Notes: generated by a model from the sequence alone, not told the origin. Positions 1-10,479 are shown, numbered from the stretch's first letter. The stretch: 49,974 bases of DNA from JAGMES01 sp023128035 (GCA_030627905.1 DAOVRZ010000027.1:1-49974), one strand, 5' to 3'. Numbers and translations: made by a program.

Positions 1-3000
1 AATGATCAAAGTGGTAATAAGGAATTATGTGCTTATCTTGTCATGGATGAAAAAATATCAGCAGAAGAAATACGCAGTATTTTATTAAACAAATTGCCAG
101 AATATATGATTCCATCTTATTTTGTCTATTTGGATGAAATGCCATTGACAACAAGTGGTAAAGTGGATAGAAAAGCATTACCAAAGCCAGATGGGAATCA
201 GTATTTGGGAACAGAGTATGTTGCACCAAATAATGAGATTGAGGAAAAATTGGTAGATATCTGGTTGGAAGTTTTAAGAGTAGAAAAGATCGGGACAAGT
301 GATAATTTCTTTACACTTGGTGGACATTCATTGAAGGCGATTCAAGTAACATCAAGGATTCTAAAAGAATTTGATGTAGATTTGCCTTTAATAGAATTAT
401 TTAAAACTCCAACTATCAAAGAAATTGCTGAATATATCAATAAAACAGAAACTACTTTATTTGCAGCAATTGAAAGAGTAGAAAAGAGAGAATATTATCC
501 AGCCTCTTCTGCACAAAAACGTATCTATGCATTAAGACAGTTAGAAGGCGAAAATATTACTTACAATATGCCAACAGTAATGATTTTAGAAGGTGAATTA
601 GATAAGGAACTCTTTAGAGATGTGTTCAAAAAACTGATCAAACATCATGAAGCATTTAGGACATCTTTTGAAATGATAGATGGAGAAGTAGTACAGTTTA
701 TTCATGATGAAGTAGAGTTCTCAATTAGAGTAGTAGAGGCAGATGAGGCTGAACTTGATGCTACTGTGAAAAGCTTAATTCGCCCATTTGACTTAAAGAA
801 AGCACCATTATTGCGTGTTGAATTTGTTAGATTTGCAGAAAACAAGTATGTATTTATAGTGGATATGCATCATATTATCTCAGATGGAGTTTCAACAGCA
901 AATCTAATCAAAGATTTAGCTACCTTATTTGCAGGAAAAGAATTACCAGAACTTCGTTTGCAATATAAAGATTTTGCAGTCTGGCAAAATGAACTATTTG
1001 CATCAGAAAAGATCAAAGAACAGGAAAAATATTGGTTAGAAACGTTTGCTGGAGAAATTCCTGTATTGAATCTGCAAACAGATTATTTGAGACCTGCTGT
1101 GATGACTTATGAAGGTGATATATTTAATTTCGAAATAGATCAAAAATTAACATCAGAATTAAATGAACTAGCATCTAAAAATGGTGCAACATTATTTATG
1201 ACTTTACTAGCTTTTTACAATTTATTATTAGCAAAATATGCAGGTCAAGAAGATATAGTGGTTGGTACTCCGAGTGCTGGAAGACGACATTCAGATTTAG
1301 AAAATATTATCGGAATGTTTGTCAATACTCTGGCTATGAGAAACTATCCAACTCTTTCAAACAGATTTGTTGAGTTTTTAGCTGACGTTAAAGAAAATGC
1401 ACTAAAAGCATATGAGTATCAAGACTATCAATTTGAGATGCTTATCGATCAACTAAATCTACGAAGAGATATGAATCGTAATCCACTTTTTGATACGATG
1501 TTTGCAATGCAAAAACAGGATATTACAACTAATTCAGAAACATATCTTACAGATTTAAAATTATTACCATATAAGTTTGAGAATAAAACAGCAAAATTTG
1601 ATCTATTATTACATGCAATCGAAACTAATCAGGGAACCAGACTAAGTTTTACTTATAACACTAATTTATTTAAAGAAGAAACCATTAGAAGAATGGCAAA
1701 ACATTTTGTAAATATCGTTGAAGAAGTTGTTAAAAATCCTGATGCTAAAATGCAAGCAATCACTATGATTACTGAGGAAGAAAAGAGTCAGTTATTGTAC
1801 GAATTTAACCAAACAAATACAGAATATCCAAAAGATAAAGTGATTCATCACCTCTTTATTGATCAAGTTAACCAAACTCCAGATAAGAATGCTATAGTTT
1901 TTGAAAACCAACAGTTGACTTATCGTGAATTAAATAAAAAATCTGATCAATTGGCTGGATTATTAAGAGACAAAGGGGTTAGAGCTGATCAAATAGTTGG
2001 AATCATGGTAGAACCAGGCTTAGAAATGTTCATTGGAATTTTGGGAATCTTAAAAGCTGGAGGAGCTTATTTGCCTATTGATGCACAATATCCAGTTGAG
2101 AGAATAGAGTATATGGTTAATGATAGTCATAGCAATATTGTGCTAACACAAAATCATCTAAAAGATAAGTTGGAATTTGTAGAAGAAGTTATTAGTCTAG
2201 ATAACGAAGATTTATATTCTAATGATTTTGCCAATATTGAAATTGTCAACAAATCTAATGACCTAGCTTATGTTATTTATACTTCAGGTTCTACTGGAAA
2301 ACCAAAGGGAGTATTGATTGAACATAAATCTTTAGTTAATTTGACATATTGGCATATAAATTATTATGAAATAACTTCTTTAGATTGTAGTACAAAATAT
2401 GCGGGATTCGGATTTGATGCATCAGTATGGGAAATATTCCCTTACATAATAAGTGGTGCAACAATTCATGTGATTGCAGAAGAAATGAGATTAGATGTTA
2501 ACAAATTAAATGCATATTTTGAAGAAAATCAAATAACAATTAGTTTTTTACCAACTCAGCTTTGTGAGCAATTTATGACACTTAAGAACAATTCATTAAG
2601 AAAGTTGCTTACAGGTGGAGATAAGTTGAAATTCTATCAGGATACTAATTATCAATTAATCAATAACTATGGGCCAACTGAAAATACAGTAGTTACTACA
2701 CACTATGAAGTAGATAAGCAATACAATAATATTCCAATTGGTAAACCTATTGATAATACTAAGGTATATATCTTAGATAAGAGTGATCAACTTCAACCTG
2801 TGGGCGTTCCAGGTGAGTTATGTATCTCAGGAGATGGTCTTGCTAGAGGTTATTTAAATAATGCAGAATTGACAGATAAGAAATTTGTGACTAACCCATA
2901 TACGGGAGAACGGATGTATCGGACTGGAGACCTGACAAGATGGTATCTAGATGGAAATATTGAGTTCTTGGGTAGGATTGATTATCAAGTTAAAATTCGA

Positions 3001-6000
3001 GGTTTTAGAATTGAACTCGGTGAAATTGAAAATAGGTTATTAGAGCATGAAATGATTCGAGAAACTATTGTTATAGATAAAGCAGACCAAAATGATACTA
3101 AATATCTCTGTGCATATATTGTTACAGACACAGAAATATCAGTAGCAGATTTGAGAACATATCTAGCAAAAGATTTACCAGAATACATGATCCCATCATA
3201 TTTCATCAGTTTAGATAAGATGCCATTGACCCGAAATGGTAAAGTAGATCGTAAAGCTTTACCTACACCAGAAGGTAATCTAGAGTTAGGTACAGAGTAT
3301 GTAGCTCCTCAAGATGAAGCAGAAGAAAAGATGGCTAAAATCTGGTCAGAAGTCTTATCTGTTGAGAAAGTTGGCATAAATGATAATTTTTTTGAGCTAG
3401 GTGGTCATTCCTTAAAAGCAATTCAACTGACTTCAAAGGTATTGAAAGAATTTAACGTTGAAATGCCTTTGCAGGAGATTTTTAAAACACCAACTATCAA
3501 AGAATTAGTAGAATATGTTCAGCAGGCGAAGAAAACGGTCTTTACTGCTATTGAACCAGTAGAAAAGAGAGAATATTATCCTGTTTCTTCAGCACAAAAA
3601 CGGATTTATGCTTTAAGACAGTTAGAAGGCGAAAATATTACTTATAATATGCCAACAGTAATGATTTTGGAAGGTGAATTAGATAAGGAAATCTTTACAA
3701 ACGTATTCAAAAACTTGATCAAACGTCACGAAGCATTTAGAACATCATTTGAGATGATAGATGGAGAATTAGTCCAAAGAATTCATGATGAAGTAGATTT
3801 TTCAATAACTGAGTTGGAAGTCACAGAATCTGAACTTGAGAGTACAGTAAAAGGATTAATCAAACCATTTGATTTAAGTAAAGCACCATTATTGCGTGTA
3901 GCTATGGTTAAGTTTGCTGAAAACAAACATGTATTTTTGGTAGATATGCATCATATCATCTCAGATGGAGTTTCCACAACAAACTTGATCAGAGACTTTG
4001 CTTATTTATTTGCAGGATATGACTTACCAAACTTACCTTTGCAGTATAAAGATTTCGCAGTCTGGCAGAATGAACTTTTCGCATCAGAGAAGATTAAAAT
4101 TCAGGAACAACACTGGTTAGAAACTTTTGCTGGTGAGATTCCGGTATTAAATCTGCCAACTGATTATCCAAGACCAGTTATGAAGACTTATGCTGGTGAT
4201 GATTATAAGTTTAGCTTAGATCAGGATTTGACAGCAAAGATAAAAGAGGTAAACACTAATTTTGGTTCAACCTTATATATGACATTATTAGCAGCTTATA
4301 ATGTATTATTATCGAAATATGCCGGTCAGGAAGATATAGTGGTTGGTTCTCCAACAGCAGGTAGACGACACGCAGATTTAGAGAATATCATTGGAATGTT
4401 TGTTAATACATTAGTTATGAGAAATTATCCAAATGTAGATAAGTCGTTTAAAACATTTTTAGATGAGGTTAAGAAAAATGCTTTAGGTGCATTTGAAAAT
4501 CAAGATTATCAGTTTGAGATGCTGGTAGATCAGCTCAATTTACCAAGAGATATGAGCAGAAATCCACTATTCGATACAATGTTTATGTTGCACAATGTTG
4601 AAGATATGAGTGGTTCGCCAGATGTCAAATCTGATTTGAAAATGACTCCTTATAAATTTGAAAATAAGACGACTAAATTTGACTTAATGTTTAATGCTGT
4701 GGAAGCTCAAGATGAAATAAGATTAACTTTTAGCTATAATACTGATCTATTTAAACCAGCGACAATTAAAAGAATGTCAGATCATTTTGTAAATATTATC
4801 AGAGAAGTAGTTGAAAATCCAGAGATTCAGATTAAGGCGATTGATCTTCTTAATGAGGAAGAGAAAAATCAATTGGTACATGTGTTTAATCAAACTGTTG
4901 AAGAATTCCCTAACGAGAAAACTCTTGTAGACATATTTGAAGAAGCTGTGGAAAGAACTCCTGAAAAGACTGCTTTGATCTTTGAGGGGGAAGAGTTGAG
5001 TTATCGGCAGTTGAACGTGAGGGGCAATGGGCTGGCCCGGGTTTTAAGAGAAAAAGGAGTACAAAACCAGATTGTAGGAATGATGTTTGATCGTTCATTT
5101 GAGATGATTGTTGGAATTTTTGCTGTACTAAAAGCTGGTGGAGCTTATCTTCCTATTGATCCAGATTATCCAGAAGATAGGATCAATTATATGTTAAGTG
5201 ATAGCCAGACTTCGATTTTATTAACACAGCAGCATCTTAAAGATCAGATTAAATTCAATGGTGAAATTCTCAATATTGAAGAAGAACTCTTCTATACTGG
5301 AGATAGTACAAACCTTGAAATTATGACTCAACCTACAGATTTAGCTTATATAATTTATACATCAGGTTCAACTGGAAAACCAAAAGGAGTTATGATTGAA
5401 CACAGAAGTGTAGTAAACCTTTTAACTGCATTAAATCGAAAATACACACCAACAGAAAATGACACATATTTATTAAAAACAGCATATACATTTGATGTTT
5501 CGTTATCAGAAATATTTGGCTGGATTCTAGGAAACGGGAAACTTGTCATTCTAAAGAAAGATGGAGAAAAAGATCCAACTCAGATATGTCGTACCATTGA
5601 TAGATATGGTGTAACACATATTAATTTTGTTCCATCTATGCTCAATGTATTTTTGAAGATGGCAGTAGAGGAAGATTTGCAAGCACTTAGTAAACTAAAA
5701 TATGTTTTTGCAGCAGGTGAAGCAATTTCTACTGAATTGGTGAAAAAATTCTATCAGTTAATAAATGGTGTAACTCTAGAAAATCTATATGGCCCAACAG
5801 AATCAACAATTTATAGTACTCAATATCCTTTGACAGATTTAAGAGATGAAACCAATGTACCGATTGGAAAACCATTGCAAAATATTCAAACTTATATACT
5901 AAATGAATTCAATCAGTTGCAACCAATTGGTGTATCCGGAGAATTATGTCTGGCAGGAACTGGATTAGCAAGAGGCTATCTAAATAGACGAGAATTAACA

Positions 6001-7575
6001 GATGAAAAATTTGTTGAAAATCCATTTAAAGCTAGAGAGAGAATGTATAAAACAGGAGACTTAGTAAGATGGCTTCCAGATGGAAATATAGAATTCCTTG
6101 GTAGAATTGACCACCAGGTAAAAATCAGAGGATTTAGAATTGAGTTAGGAGAGATTGAAAAACAATTATTAAATCATGACTCAATTCAAGAAGTGGTAGT
6201 AGTAGATTTAGAAGATGAGAATCAGAATAATTATTTATGTGGATATTTTGTATCAGCTGAAGAATTAGTAGTAGCAGATTTACGAACATATCTAGCAAAA
6301 GGATTACCAGACTATATGATTCCATCCTATTTTGTGAAATTAGATAAGATTCCATTGTCAGCTAATGGTAAGATTGATCGAAAAGCATTACCAAAAACAG
6401 ATGGTAGTCAGGTTGTAGCTACAGAGTACGTAGCTCCTCGAAATGAATTAGAAGAAAGAATGGCTACTATTTGGGCTGAGGTCTTAAGTGTTGAGAAAGT
6501 TGGAATCTATGATAACTTCTTTGAATTGGGTGGACATTCAATCAAAGCAACATATTTAGTTTACAAAATCTCTAATGAGTTTGATGTAGAACTGTCTTTA
6601 ATAGAGTTTTTTGTAACACCAACTATTAAAGATCTGGTACAAAAGATTGAAAACAAGGAAAGAAGAATTACCGAAGTATACGATCATGTAGTTTTGTTGA
6701 GAAGAGGAAAGGATAAAACCAAAAATCTCTTCCTAATCCATGATGGTAGTGGAACTACAGAAGGATATCTAGAATTTAGTAATTATTCTAAAACTGATTT
6801 CAATTATTGGGGTATCAATAGTGATCTTCCAAACGCAGGTCTTAAGAATATTACAATCAAAGAGATCGCAGTAGATTATATAGCAAAAATCAAAAAGATT
6901 CAGCCAGAAGGTCCTTACTATATCGCAGGTTGGAGTATTGGTGGTACTATTGCATTTGAAATTGTAAAACAATTAGAAAATCTACAAGATGAAGTCAAGC
7001 AATTGGTGTTGTTTGATTCACCAGCACCTACAAAAGACCAAATACATCAAAGCGAATTCACAGTTGAAACAGAGCTTGAATGGCTTCAAGAAATTGTAGG
7101 AGACAATGAAATCATTGAAAAACTAAATAAAGCAAAGGATTTAGAAGAATTGTGGATGTTGCTTATGAACTTTGTAGAAGCTGAAAACTTAAATGTGGAG
7201 ATGGTTAGCAAAGCTATCCCAGATTCTTTAGCAAAACCTATCCCGAATTTCGATCAATTAGAAATCACAGAATTACTTTATCGCGTTAATGTTGTGCGTG
7301 CACTGAGCCAGGCACGCATGAGATATCTTCCAGCAGGTCAGATAAAAACACAGGTTCATTTCATAAAGGCAAAAGATACAAACAGATTAAATCATGTCAA
7401 ATGGAATGAATATTGTCAAAAACTGATCAGTTCAGAAGAGATCGAAGGAGATCATTACTCAATATTTAAGTTACCTAATGTGATTCAACTAGCAAATAGT
7501 TTTGATCAAATGTTTCAGCAGAATATGGACATAGTGCTATCTTTAGATGAAATAGCAACTACTACAGAAGAATAA
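1..7575 (+). CDS. Non-ribosomal peptide synthetase, C-terminal part with thioesterase (5' end outside window)
   Basis: The reading frame is open from base 1, so the ATG at 43 is internal and the start lies upstream. Domains in order: tail of an A domain (A10-like NGK/SGKVDRKAL, to about 190); PCP (GGHS serine codon at 328); C (HHIISDG at 868-888); A (YTSGSTGKPKG near 2278); PCP (serine at 3409); C (HHIISDG at 3949); A (about 4890-6390); PCP (serine at 6538); thioesterase (about 6690-7560, GWSIG serine at 6934, late EGDHYS histidine). All core motifs look intact. No epimerisation or methylation domain is seen. Specificity-code residues read by alignment to GrsA are DAWSLGNVV for the first full A domain (close to known Leu codes) and DVSNFALIY for the second (no clear match). 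The protein should add at least three residues and release the chain. It ends at a bidirectional terminator. Function is certain; the product and the link to the downstream operon are inferred. Confidence 0.97.
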   Translation, partial: NDQSGNKELCAYLVMDEKISAEEIRSILLNKLPEYMIPSYFVYLDEMPLTTSGKVDRKALPKPDGNQYLGTEYVAPNNEIEEKLVDIWLEVLRVEKIGTSDNFFTLGGHSLKAIQVTSRILKEFDVDLPLIELFKTPTIKEIAEYINKTETTLFAAIERVEKREYYPASSAQKRIYALRQLEGENITYNMPTVMILEGELDKELFRDVFKKLIKHHEAFRTSFEMIDGEVVQFIHDEVEFSIRVVEADEAELDATVKSLIRPFDLKKAPLLRVEFVRFAENKYVFIVDMHHIISDGVSTANLIKDLATLFAGKELPELRLQYKDFAVWQNELFASEKIKEQEKYWLETFAGEIPVLNLQTDYLRPAVMTYEGDIFNFEIDQKLTSELNELASKNGATLFMTLLAFYNLLLAKYAGQEDIVVGTPSAGRRHSDLENIIGMFVNTLAMRNYPTLSNRFVEFLADVKENALKAYEYQDYQFEMLIDQLNLRRDMNRNPLFDTMFAMQKQDITTNSETYLTDLKLLPYKFENKTAKFDLLLHAIETNQGTRLSFTYNTNLFKEETIRRMAKHFVNIVEEVVKNPDAKMQAITMITEEEKSQLLYEFNQTNTEYPKDKVIHHLFIDQVNQTPDKNAIVFENQQLTYRELNKKSDQLAGLLRDKGVRADQIVGIMVEPGLEMFIGILGILKAGGAYLPIDAQYPVERIEYMVNDSHSNIVLTQNHLKDKLEFVEEVISLDNEDLYSNDFANIEIVNKSNDLAYVIYTSGSTGKPKGVLIEHKSLVNLTYWHINYYEITSLDCSTKYAGFGFDASVWEIFPYIISGATIHVIAEEMRLDVNKLNAYFEENQITISFLPTQLCEQFMTLKNNSLRKLLTGGDKLKFYQDTNYQLINNYGPTENTVVTTHYEVDKQYNNIPIGKPIDNTKVYILDKSDQLQPVGVPGELCISGDGLARGYLNNAELTDKKFVTNPYTGERMYRTGDLTRWYLDGNIEFLGRIDYQVKIRGFRIELGEIENRLLEHEMIRETIVIDKADQNDTKYLCAYIVTDTEISVADLRTYLAKDLPEYMIPSYFISLDKMPLTRNGKVDRKALPTPEGNLELGTEYVAPQDEAEEKMAKIWSEVLSVEKVGINDNFFELGGHSLKAIQLTSKVLKEFNVEMPLQEIFKTPTIKELVEYVQQAKKTVFTAIEPVEKREYYPVSSAQKRIYALRQLEGENITYNMPTVMILEGELDKEIFTNVFKNLIKRHEAFRTSFEMIDGELVQRIHDEVDFSITELEVTESELESTVKGLIKPFDLSKAPLLRVAMVKFAENKHVFLVDMHHIISDGVSTTNLIRDFAYLFAGYDLPNLPLQYKDFAVWQNELFASEKIKIQEQHWLETFAGEIPVLNLPTDYPRPVMKTYAGDDYKFSLDQDLTAKIKEVNTNFGSTLYMTLLAAYNVLLSKYAGQEDIVVGSPTAGRRHADLENIIGMFVNTLVMRNYPNVDKSFKTFLDEVKKNALGAFENQDYQFEMLVDQLNLPRDMSRNPLFDTMFMLHNVEDMSGSPDVKSDLKMTPYKFENKTTKFDLMFNAVEAQDEIRLTFSYNTDLFKPATIKRMSDHFVNIIREVVENPEIQIKAIDLLNEEEKNQLVHVFNQTVEEFPNEKTLVDIFEEAVERTPEKTALIFEGEELSYRQLNVRGNGLARVLREKGVQNQIVGMMFDRSFEMIVGIFAVLKAGGAYLPIDPDYPEDRINYMLSDSQTSILLTQQHLKDQIKFNGEILNIEEELFYTGDSTNLEIMTQPTDLAYIIYTSGSTGKPKGVMIEHRSVVNLLTALNRKYTPTENDTYLLKTAYTFDVSLSEIFGWILGNGKLVILKKDGEKDPTQICRTIDRYGVTHINFVPSMLNVFLKMAVEEDLQALSKLKYVFAAGEAISTELVKKFYQLINGVTLENLYGPTESTIYSTQYPLTDLRDETNVPIGKPLQNIQTYILNEFNQLQPIGVSGELCLAGTGLARGYLNRRELTDEKFVENPFKARERMYKTGDLVRWLPDGNIEFLGRIDHQVKIRGFRIELGEIEKQLLNHDSIQEVVVVDLEDENQNNYLCGYFVSAEELVVADLRTYLAKGLPDYMIPSYFVKLDKIPLSANGKIDRKALPKTDGSQVVATEYVAPRNELEERMATIWAEVLSVEKVGIYDNFFELGGHSIKATYLVYKISNEFDVELSLIEFFVTPTIKDLVQKIENKERRITEVYDHVVLLRRGKDKTKNLFLIHDGSGTTEGYLEFSNYSKTDFNYWGINSDLPNAGLKNITIKEIAVDYIAKIKKIQPEGPYYIAGWSIGGTIAFEIVKQLENLQDEVKQLVLFDSPAPTKDQIHQSEFTVETELEWLQEIVGDNEIIEKLNKAKDLEELWMLLMNFVEAENLNVEMVSKAIPDSLAKPIPNFDQLEITELLYRVNVVRALSQARMRYLPAGQIKTQVHFIKAKDTNRLNHVKWNEYCQKLISSEEIEGDHYSIFKLPNVIQLANSFDQMFQQNMDIVLSLDEIATTTEE

Positions 7576-7579
7576 CAAA

Positions 7580-7620
7580 AAAGACCTTGAGTGAGTAGAG
7601 ATACTTCATTCAAGGTCTTT
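7580..7620. terminator. Bidirectional rho-independent terminator
   Basis: An 11-bp perfect stem (AAAGACCTTGA at 7580-7590, TCAAGGTCTTT at 7610-7620) is flanked by A-rich sequence on the left and T-rich sequence on the right. It sits between the stop of the NRPS gene and the end of the convergent ABC permease gene, so it can serve both. Confidence 0.85.
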
Positions 7621-7635
7621 CTTTGTTAAAATTAC

Positions 7636-9228
7636 TTACCGTTTATTCATTTTAAGTTTACGACCAAGGATAGTCATTCCGAATAAGAAAATAGATAGAG
7701 CAAGATAAATTAGTGGTCTCTGTGAGTTGATTGAATCATCTAGCTTACACATAAAATCTAAAGATGGCACTTTAGAAAATGTACTAAGATACCAGATCAC
7801 AGTATATATGACTTCAAATAACTTATTGTTTCCACTCCAAACTCCCAAACAAAATGCTAGAGAGGAGATAAAAATCGTAGCTACCAGCCAGCCCAAAAAA
7901 CTACTAAAATTGCAAGCAAATAAAAGACGAATACCAATACCACCTCCGATTAGCATAGTAAGTAGAACACCAGCTAACCACCGTATTAGAAGTTGAAATG
8001 TTAGTGGATAGGGGGCAGAAAAGACTAACTGATCAGTTTGGTAAATGAGTTCACGCGTTCCCATAGCAGACCAAATGAGTAACGGCCATATCCAGCATAA
8101 TGATAAAATAATATTCCTTGCTGTATTGAATGGCAAAAACAAACTAAGAACAACTAACCCAATTGCAACTCCATACCACCACCAGGGTAATCCTTTTAAC
8201 ATAAAGCGTAATTCATTTTTTAGCATCTTAGTGGGGTGTAGTTTAAAAAGACTCGTTTTATAGGTAGTTAATTTAATTGAGTTAAAAGGTTTTGCTACAC
8301 GATTATCATTTTGAAGATTTGTTATAGGTTCAAGTGATTTATTTTTAACAGATTTCTTTTCATAAGATGGGTCAAAACGATGAAAAAGAAAAGCTGTCAG
8401 TATTGAGATTAAAAGTGGGACTATAATCCAAAACACTCGTCCGGTAATTAATTCTTTTGTCCATTGAATTCCTTCCCAGATAAACGCTGGTGATGTAGTG
8501 TGACTAAATTGGAGTCCAAAATTATAAACATTCTGATAATTTGTAAGAGTAGCTTGAGCTGTTTTCATAATACTATTTAGGGGGATATTTAAGGCAAAAA
8601 GATGATTAACTGCTGAAAATGAGCTAAAATCAGGTATTTCGAAAATTATCAAAACAACCCAGAGAGCAAAATAAACTACATTTCCAAATCCTGCACGTAA
8701 CCCAGGAATAGTTTCAAATAATAGTGCGAGAGAAGAGACAACAAGCATAGGAGGTAGAACGAGAAAGATAAATGGGGAAATTAAGTTCCAGAGATCAATA
8801 TGTAAAACTTCTCCCGAAATTATCTGCATAAGCCCTGCTATAACTATCATCACAGCTATGATAATTGTTAAAACCGCAAAATTACTCAACATTTTTCCCA
8901 AAATATAGACTAACTTGCGTAAAGGTGTAGTGGCAATAATTTGTCCAACTCCAGTAGTTTCATCTCTTCTAATCGTATCTTTGACCAGATAAAATCCTGC
9001 AAATGATAAAAATAGTGCTGTCATCATTGCTACACTGCAACCAATCCAGGCAGAATTATAAAACCCACGATATGAGCTTACGCTTAAAGTTGTATAATTA
9101 GCTTGAGATGAAGGAACAAAAACATATCCACAATAAATAGTAAGACCAAGAATTATAAAAAAACTATAGCGGCGGGTTCTTTCTAAAAAATCAGCTTTCA
9201 TAAGTTGAAAAAGAGTTTTTAGTAACAT
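7636..9228 (-). CDS. ABC-2 type transporter permease
   Basis: A 530-residue integral membrane protein. A short cytoplasmic N-terminus (residues 1-20, rich in K and R) leads into many hydrophobic segments spread over two halves, with a charged cytoplasmic stretch near residues 280-335 and a basic C-terminal tail. The segment DTIRRDETTGVGQIIATTP (about residues 87-105) is typical of ABC-2 exporter permeases that sit beside BcrA/NatA-type ATPases. Its start codon overlaps the stop of the upstream ATPase gene (ATGA), so the two are translationally coupled and should form one exporter. The substrate cannot be read from sequence. Proximity to the synthetase genes makes a role in peptide export or resistance possible, but the pair faces the opposite way and may be unrelated. 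Confidence 0.9.
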   Translation of the reverse strand: MLLKTLFQLMKADFLERTRRYSFFIILGLTIYCGYVFVPSSQANYTTLSVSSYRGFYNSAWIGCSVAMMTALFLSFAGFYLVKDTIRRDETTGVGQIIATTPLRKLVYILGKMLSNFAVLTIIIAVMIVIAGLMQIISGEVLHIDLWNLISPFIFLVLPPMLVVSSLALLFETIPGLRAGFGNVVYFALWVVLIIFEIPDFSSFSAVNHLFALNIPLNSIMKTAQATLTNYQNVYNFGLQFSHTTSPAFIWEGIQWTKELITGRVFWIIVPLLISILTAFLFHRFDPSYEKKSVKNKSLEPITNLQNDNRVAKPFNSIKLTTYKTSLFKLHPTKMLKNELRFMLKGLPWWWYGVAIGLVVLSLFLPFNTARNIILSLCWIWPLLIWSAMGTRELIYQTDQLVFSAPYPLTFQLLIRWLAGVLLTMLIGGGIGIRLLFACNFSSFLGWLVATIFISSLAFCLGVWSGNNKLFEVIYTVIWYLSTFSKVPSLDFMCKLDDSINSQRPLIYLALSIFLFGMTILGRKLKMNKR

Positions 9229-10106
9229 CAGAAGTTCTCCCCGTTTTTGGCTATATAGAAAAGATAAGCATCTTCTAAGGTTGGTGAGATAGGTGTAGCA
9301 TGAGGAACAGGGGAGTCATCAGAAATAACCCGTACTTTGATATTTTCATTTTTTCTGATCGTACTACTGACTAGAAAACGAGCTTTAATCTCTGGAAGAT
9401 CGTTCGCAGGACTGGCCCATTCCCAAACTTTTCCTTGAATCGAACTGACTAAATTGTCTGCAATACCATGTGATAACAATGAACCATGTGAAATAATGGC
9501 GATCTTCGTAGCTGTAGCTTCAATATCAGAAACAATGTGAGTAGAGAGAATAATAATCCGATCAGATGCAAGATCAGTGACTAAGTTTCTAAAACCTAGC
9601 CTCTCTTCAGGATCCAGTCCAACGGTTGGTTCATCAAGAATTAATAACTTTGGATCATTTAATAAAGCTTGTGCAAGTCCAATTCGTCGCTTCATTCCGC
9701 CAGAAAAACTGCCTAATGGTCTTTTTCGAACTTCGGTGAGATTAAAAATCTGGAGTAATTCGTTGATTCTCGTTTTGGCAACTTTTCCTTCAATTCCTTT
9801 GATAGTTGCCATGTATTCAAGAAATTCTACTGGATTGAGATTGGGATAAACTCCAAAGTCTTGAGGTAAATATCCTAGTTCTTTGCGTAGAATATTGGGC
9901 TGTTTCACAATATCAACATCATTCCAGAAAATGTTACCATTTGTTGGTTTGGTTATAGTTGCAATAATTCTCATTAAAGTAGATTTACCTGCACCGTTTG
10001 GACCTAACAAGCCAAGAACACCAGGTTGTAAATCTAAACTAAAATTCTTAAGTGCTGTGATATTTCTTTTGTATTGCTTGCTGAGGTTATTAATATTTAA
10101 GTTCAT
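9228..10106 (-). CDS. ABC transporter ATP-binding protein (BcrA/NatA type)
   Basis: A 292-residue nucleotide-binding protein. It has Walker A GPNGAGKST at residues 35-43, the Q-loop PQDFG near 81-85, signature FSGGM at 134-138, Walker B LLILDEP at 154-160, a D-loop and an H-loop histidine in STH. The last 80 residues are an extension common in ATPases paired with ABC-2 permeases. A good ribosome binding site (AAAGGAG) lies just upstream of the start on the minus strand. The gene is coupled to the permease by a 1-nt overlap, giving a two-gene operon. The substrate is unknown. Confidence 0.95.
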   Translation of the reverse strand: MNLNINNLSKQYKRNITALKNFSLDLQPGVLGLLGPNGAGKSTLMRIIATITKPTNGNIFWNDVDIVKQPNILRKELGYLPQDFGVYPNLNPVEFLEYMATIKGIEGKVAKTRINELLQIFNLTEVRKRPLGSFSGGMKRRIGLAQALLNDPKLLILDEPTVGLDPEERLGFRNLVTDLASDRIIILSTHIVSDIEATATKIAIISHGSLLSHGIADNLVSSIQGKVWEWASPANDLPEIKARFLVSSTIRKNENIKVRVISDDSPVPHATPISPTLEDAYLFYIAKNGENF

Positions 10107-10264
10107 TTGAATCTCCTTTCACGTTCAGGTATTTAAATTGCGTGCTATGTTGTATTTTCGCTAGATGTTAAGGAAATCCTGCAAGAAAAACACGTTATTA
10201 CCATTAATCGTTAAGTTTGAACTTTGTATGTTTTAAAAAATTAATATTTATTTTTGAATTATTT

Positions 10265-10311
10265 AAAAAATGTTGACAAGTATGTAATAAAAAATGTTGA
10301 CAAGTATGTAA
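10265..10311 (+). repeat. 24-bp tandem duplication, two copies
   Basis: A run of six A followed by TGTTGACAAGTATGTAA occurs at 10265-10287 and again at 10289-10311, period 24. It ends exactly where the remnant of the XRE regulator begins, so the duplication may have replaced the regulator's own 5' end. Each copy holds a TTGACA, but no -10 box at good spacing is seen. Confidence 0.9.
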
Positions 10312-10469
10312 AATGAACTTGCAGACAAACTGGAGGTTTCCCGACAAACAATTGGTTCATTGGAAAAGGGTAGGTATAATCCGTCAATTATTCTGGCTTC
10401 AAAATTGCAAGATTATTCAATGTTAGCATTGAAGATATTTTTATTTATGAGGAGAGTGAAGAAAATTAA
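10312..10469 (+). pseudogene. XRE-family helix-turn-helix regulator, truncated and frameshifted
   Basis: The frame from 10312 reads NELADKLEVSRQTIGSLEKG and continues RYNPSIILASKL, the classic recognition-helix region of small XRE regulators that normally start about 15-20 residues earlier. A stop codon lies directly upstream, so the N-terminus is gone. At about 10407 a single base is missing. Restoring one G gives KLARLFNVSIEDIFIYEE and a normal end with the stop at 10467-10469. The gene therefore carries both a 5' loss and a frameshift and should be inactive. Intact members of this family are short repressors often followed by a small membrane protein, which fits the next open frame. Identification is strong by motif; the former target is unknown. 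Confidence 0.85.
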
Positions 10470-10479
10470 AAATAAGAAA

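Noticed and set aside
7727..9849. Plus-strand open frames opposite the ABC permease and ATPase
   Set aside because: The minus-strand proteins have clear ABC motifs and coupled starts; the plus-strand frames are shadows.
10265..10311. Possible CRISPR or iteron array
   Set aside because: Only two copies with a 24-bp period and no spacers; a simple tandem duplication.
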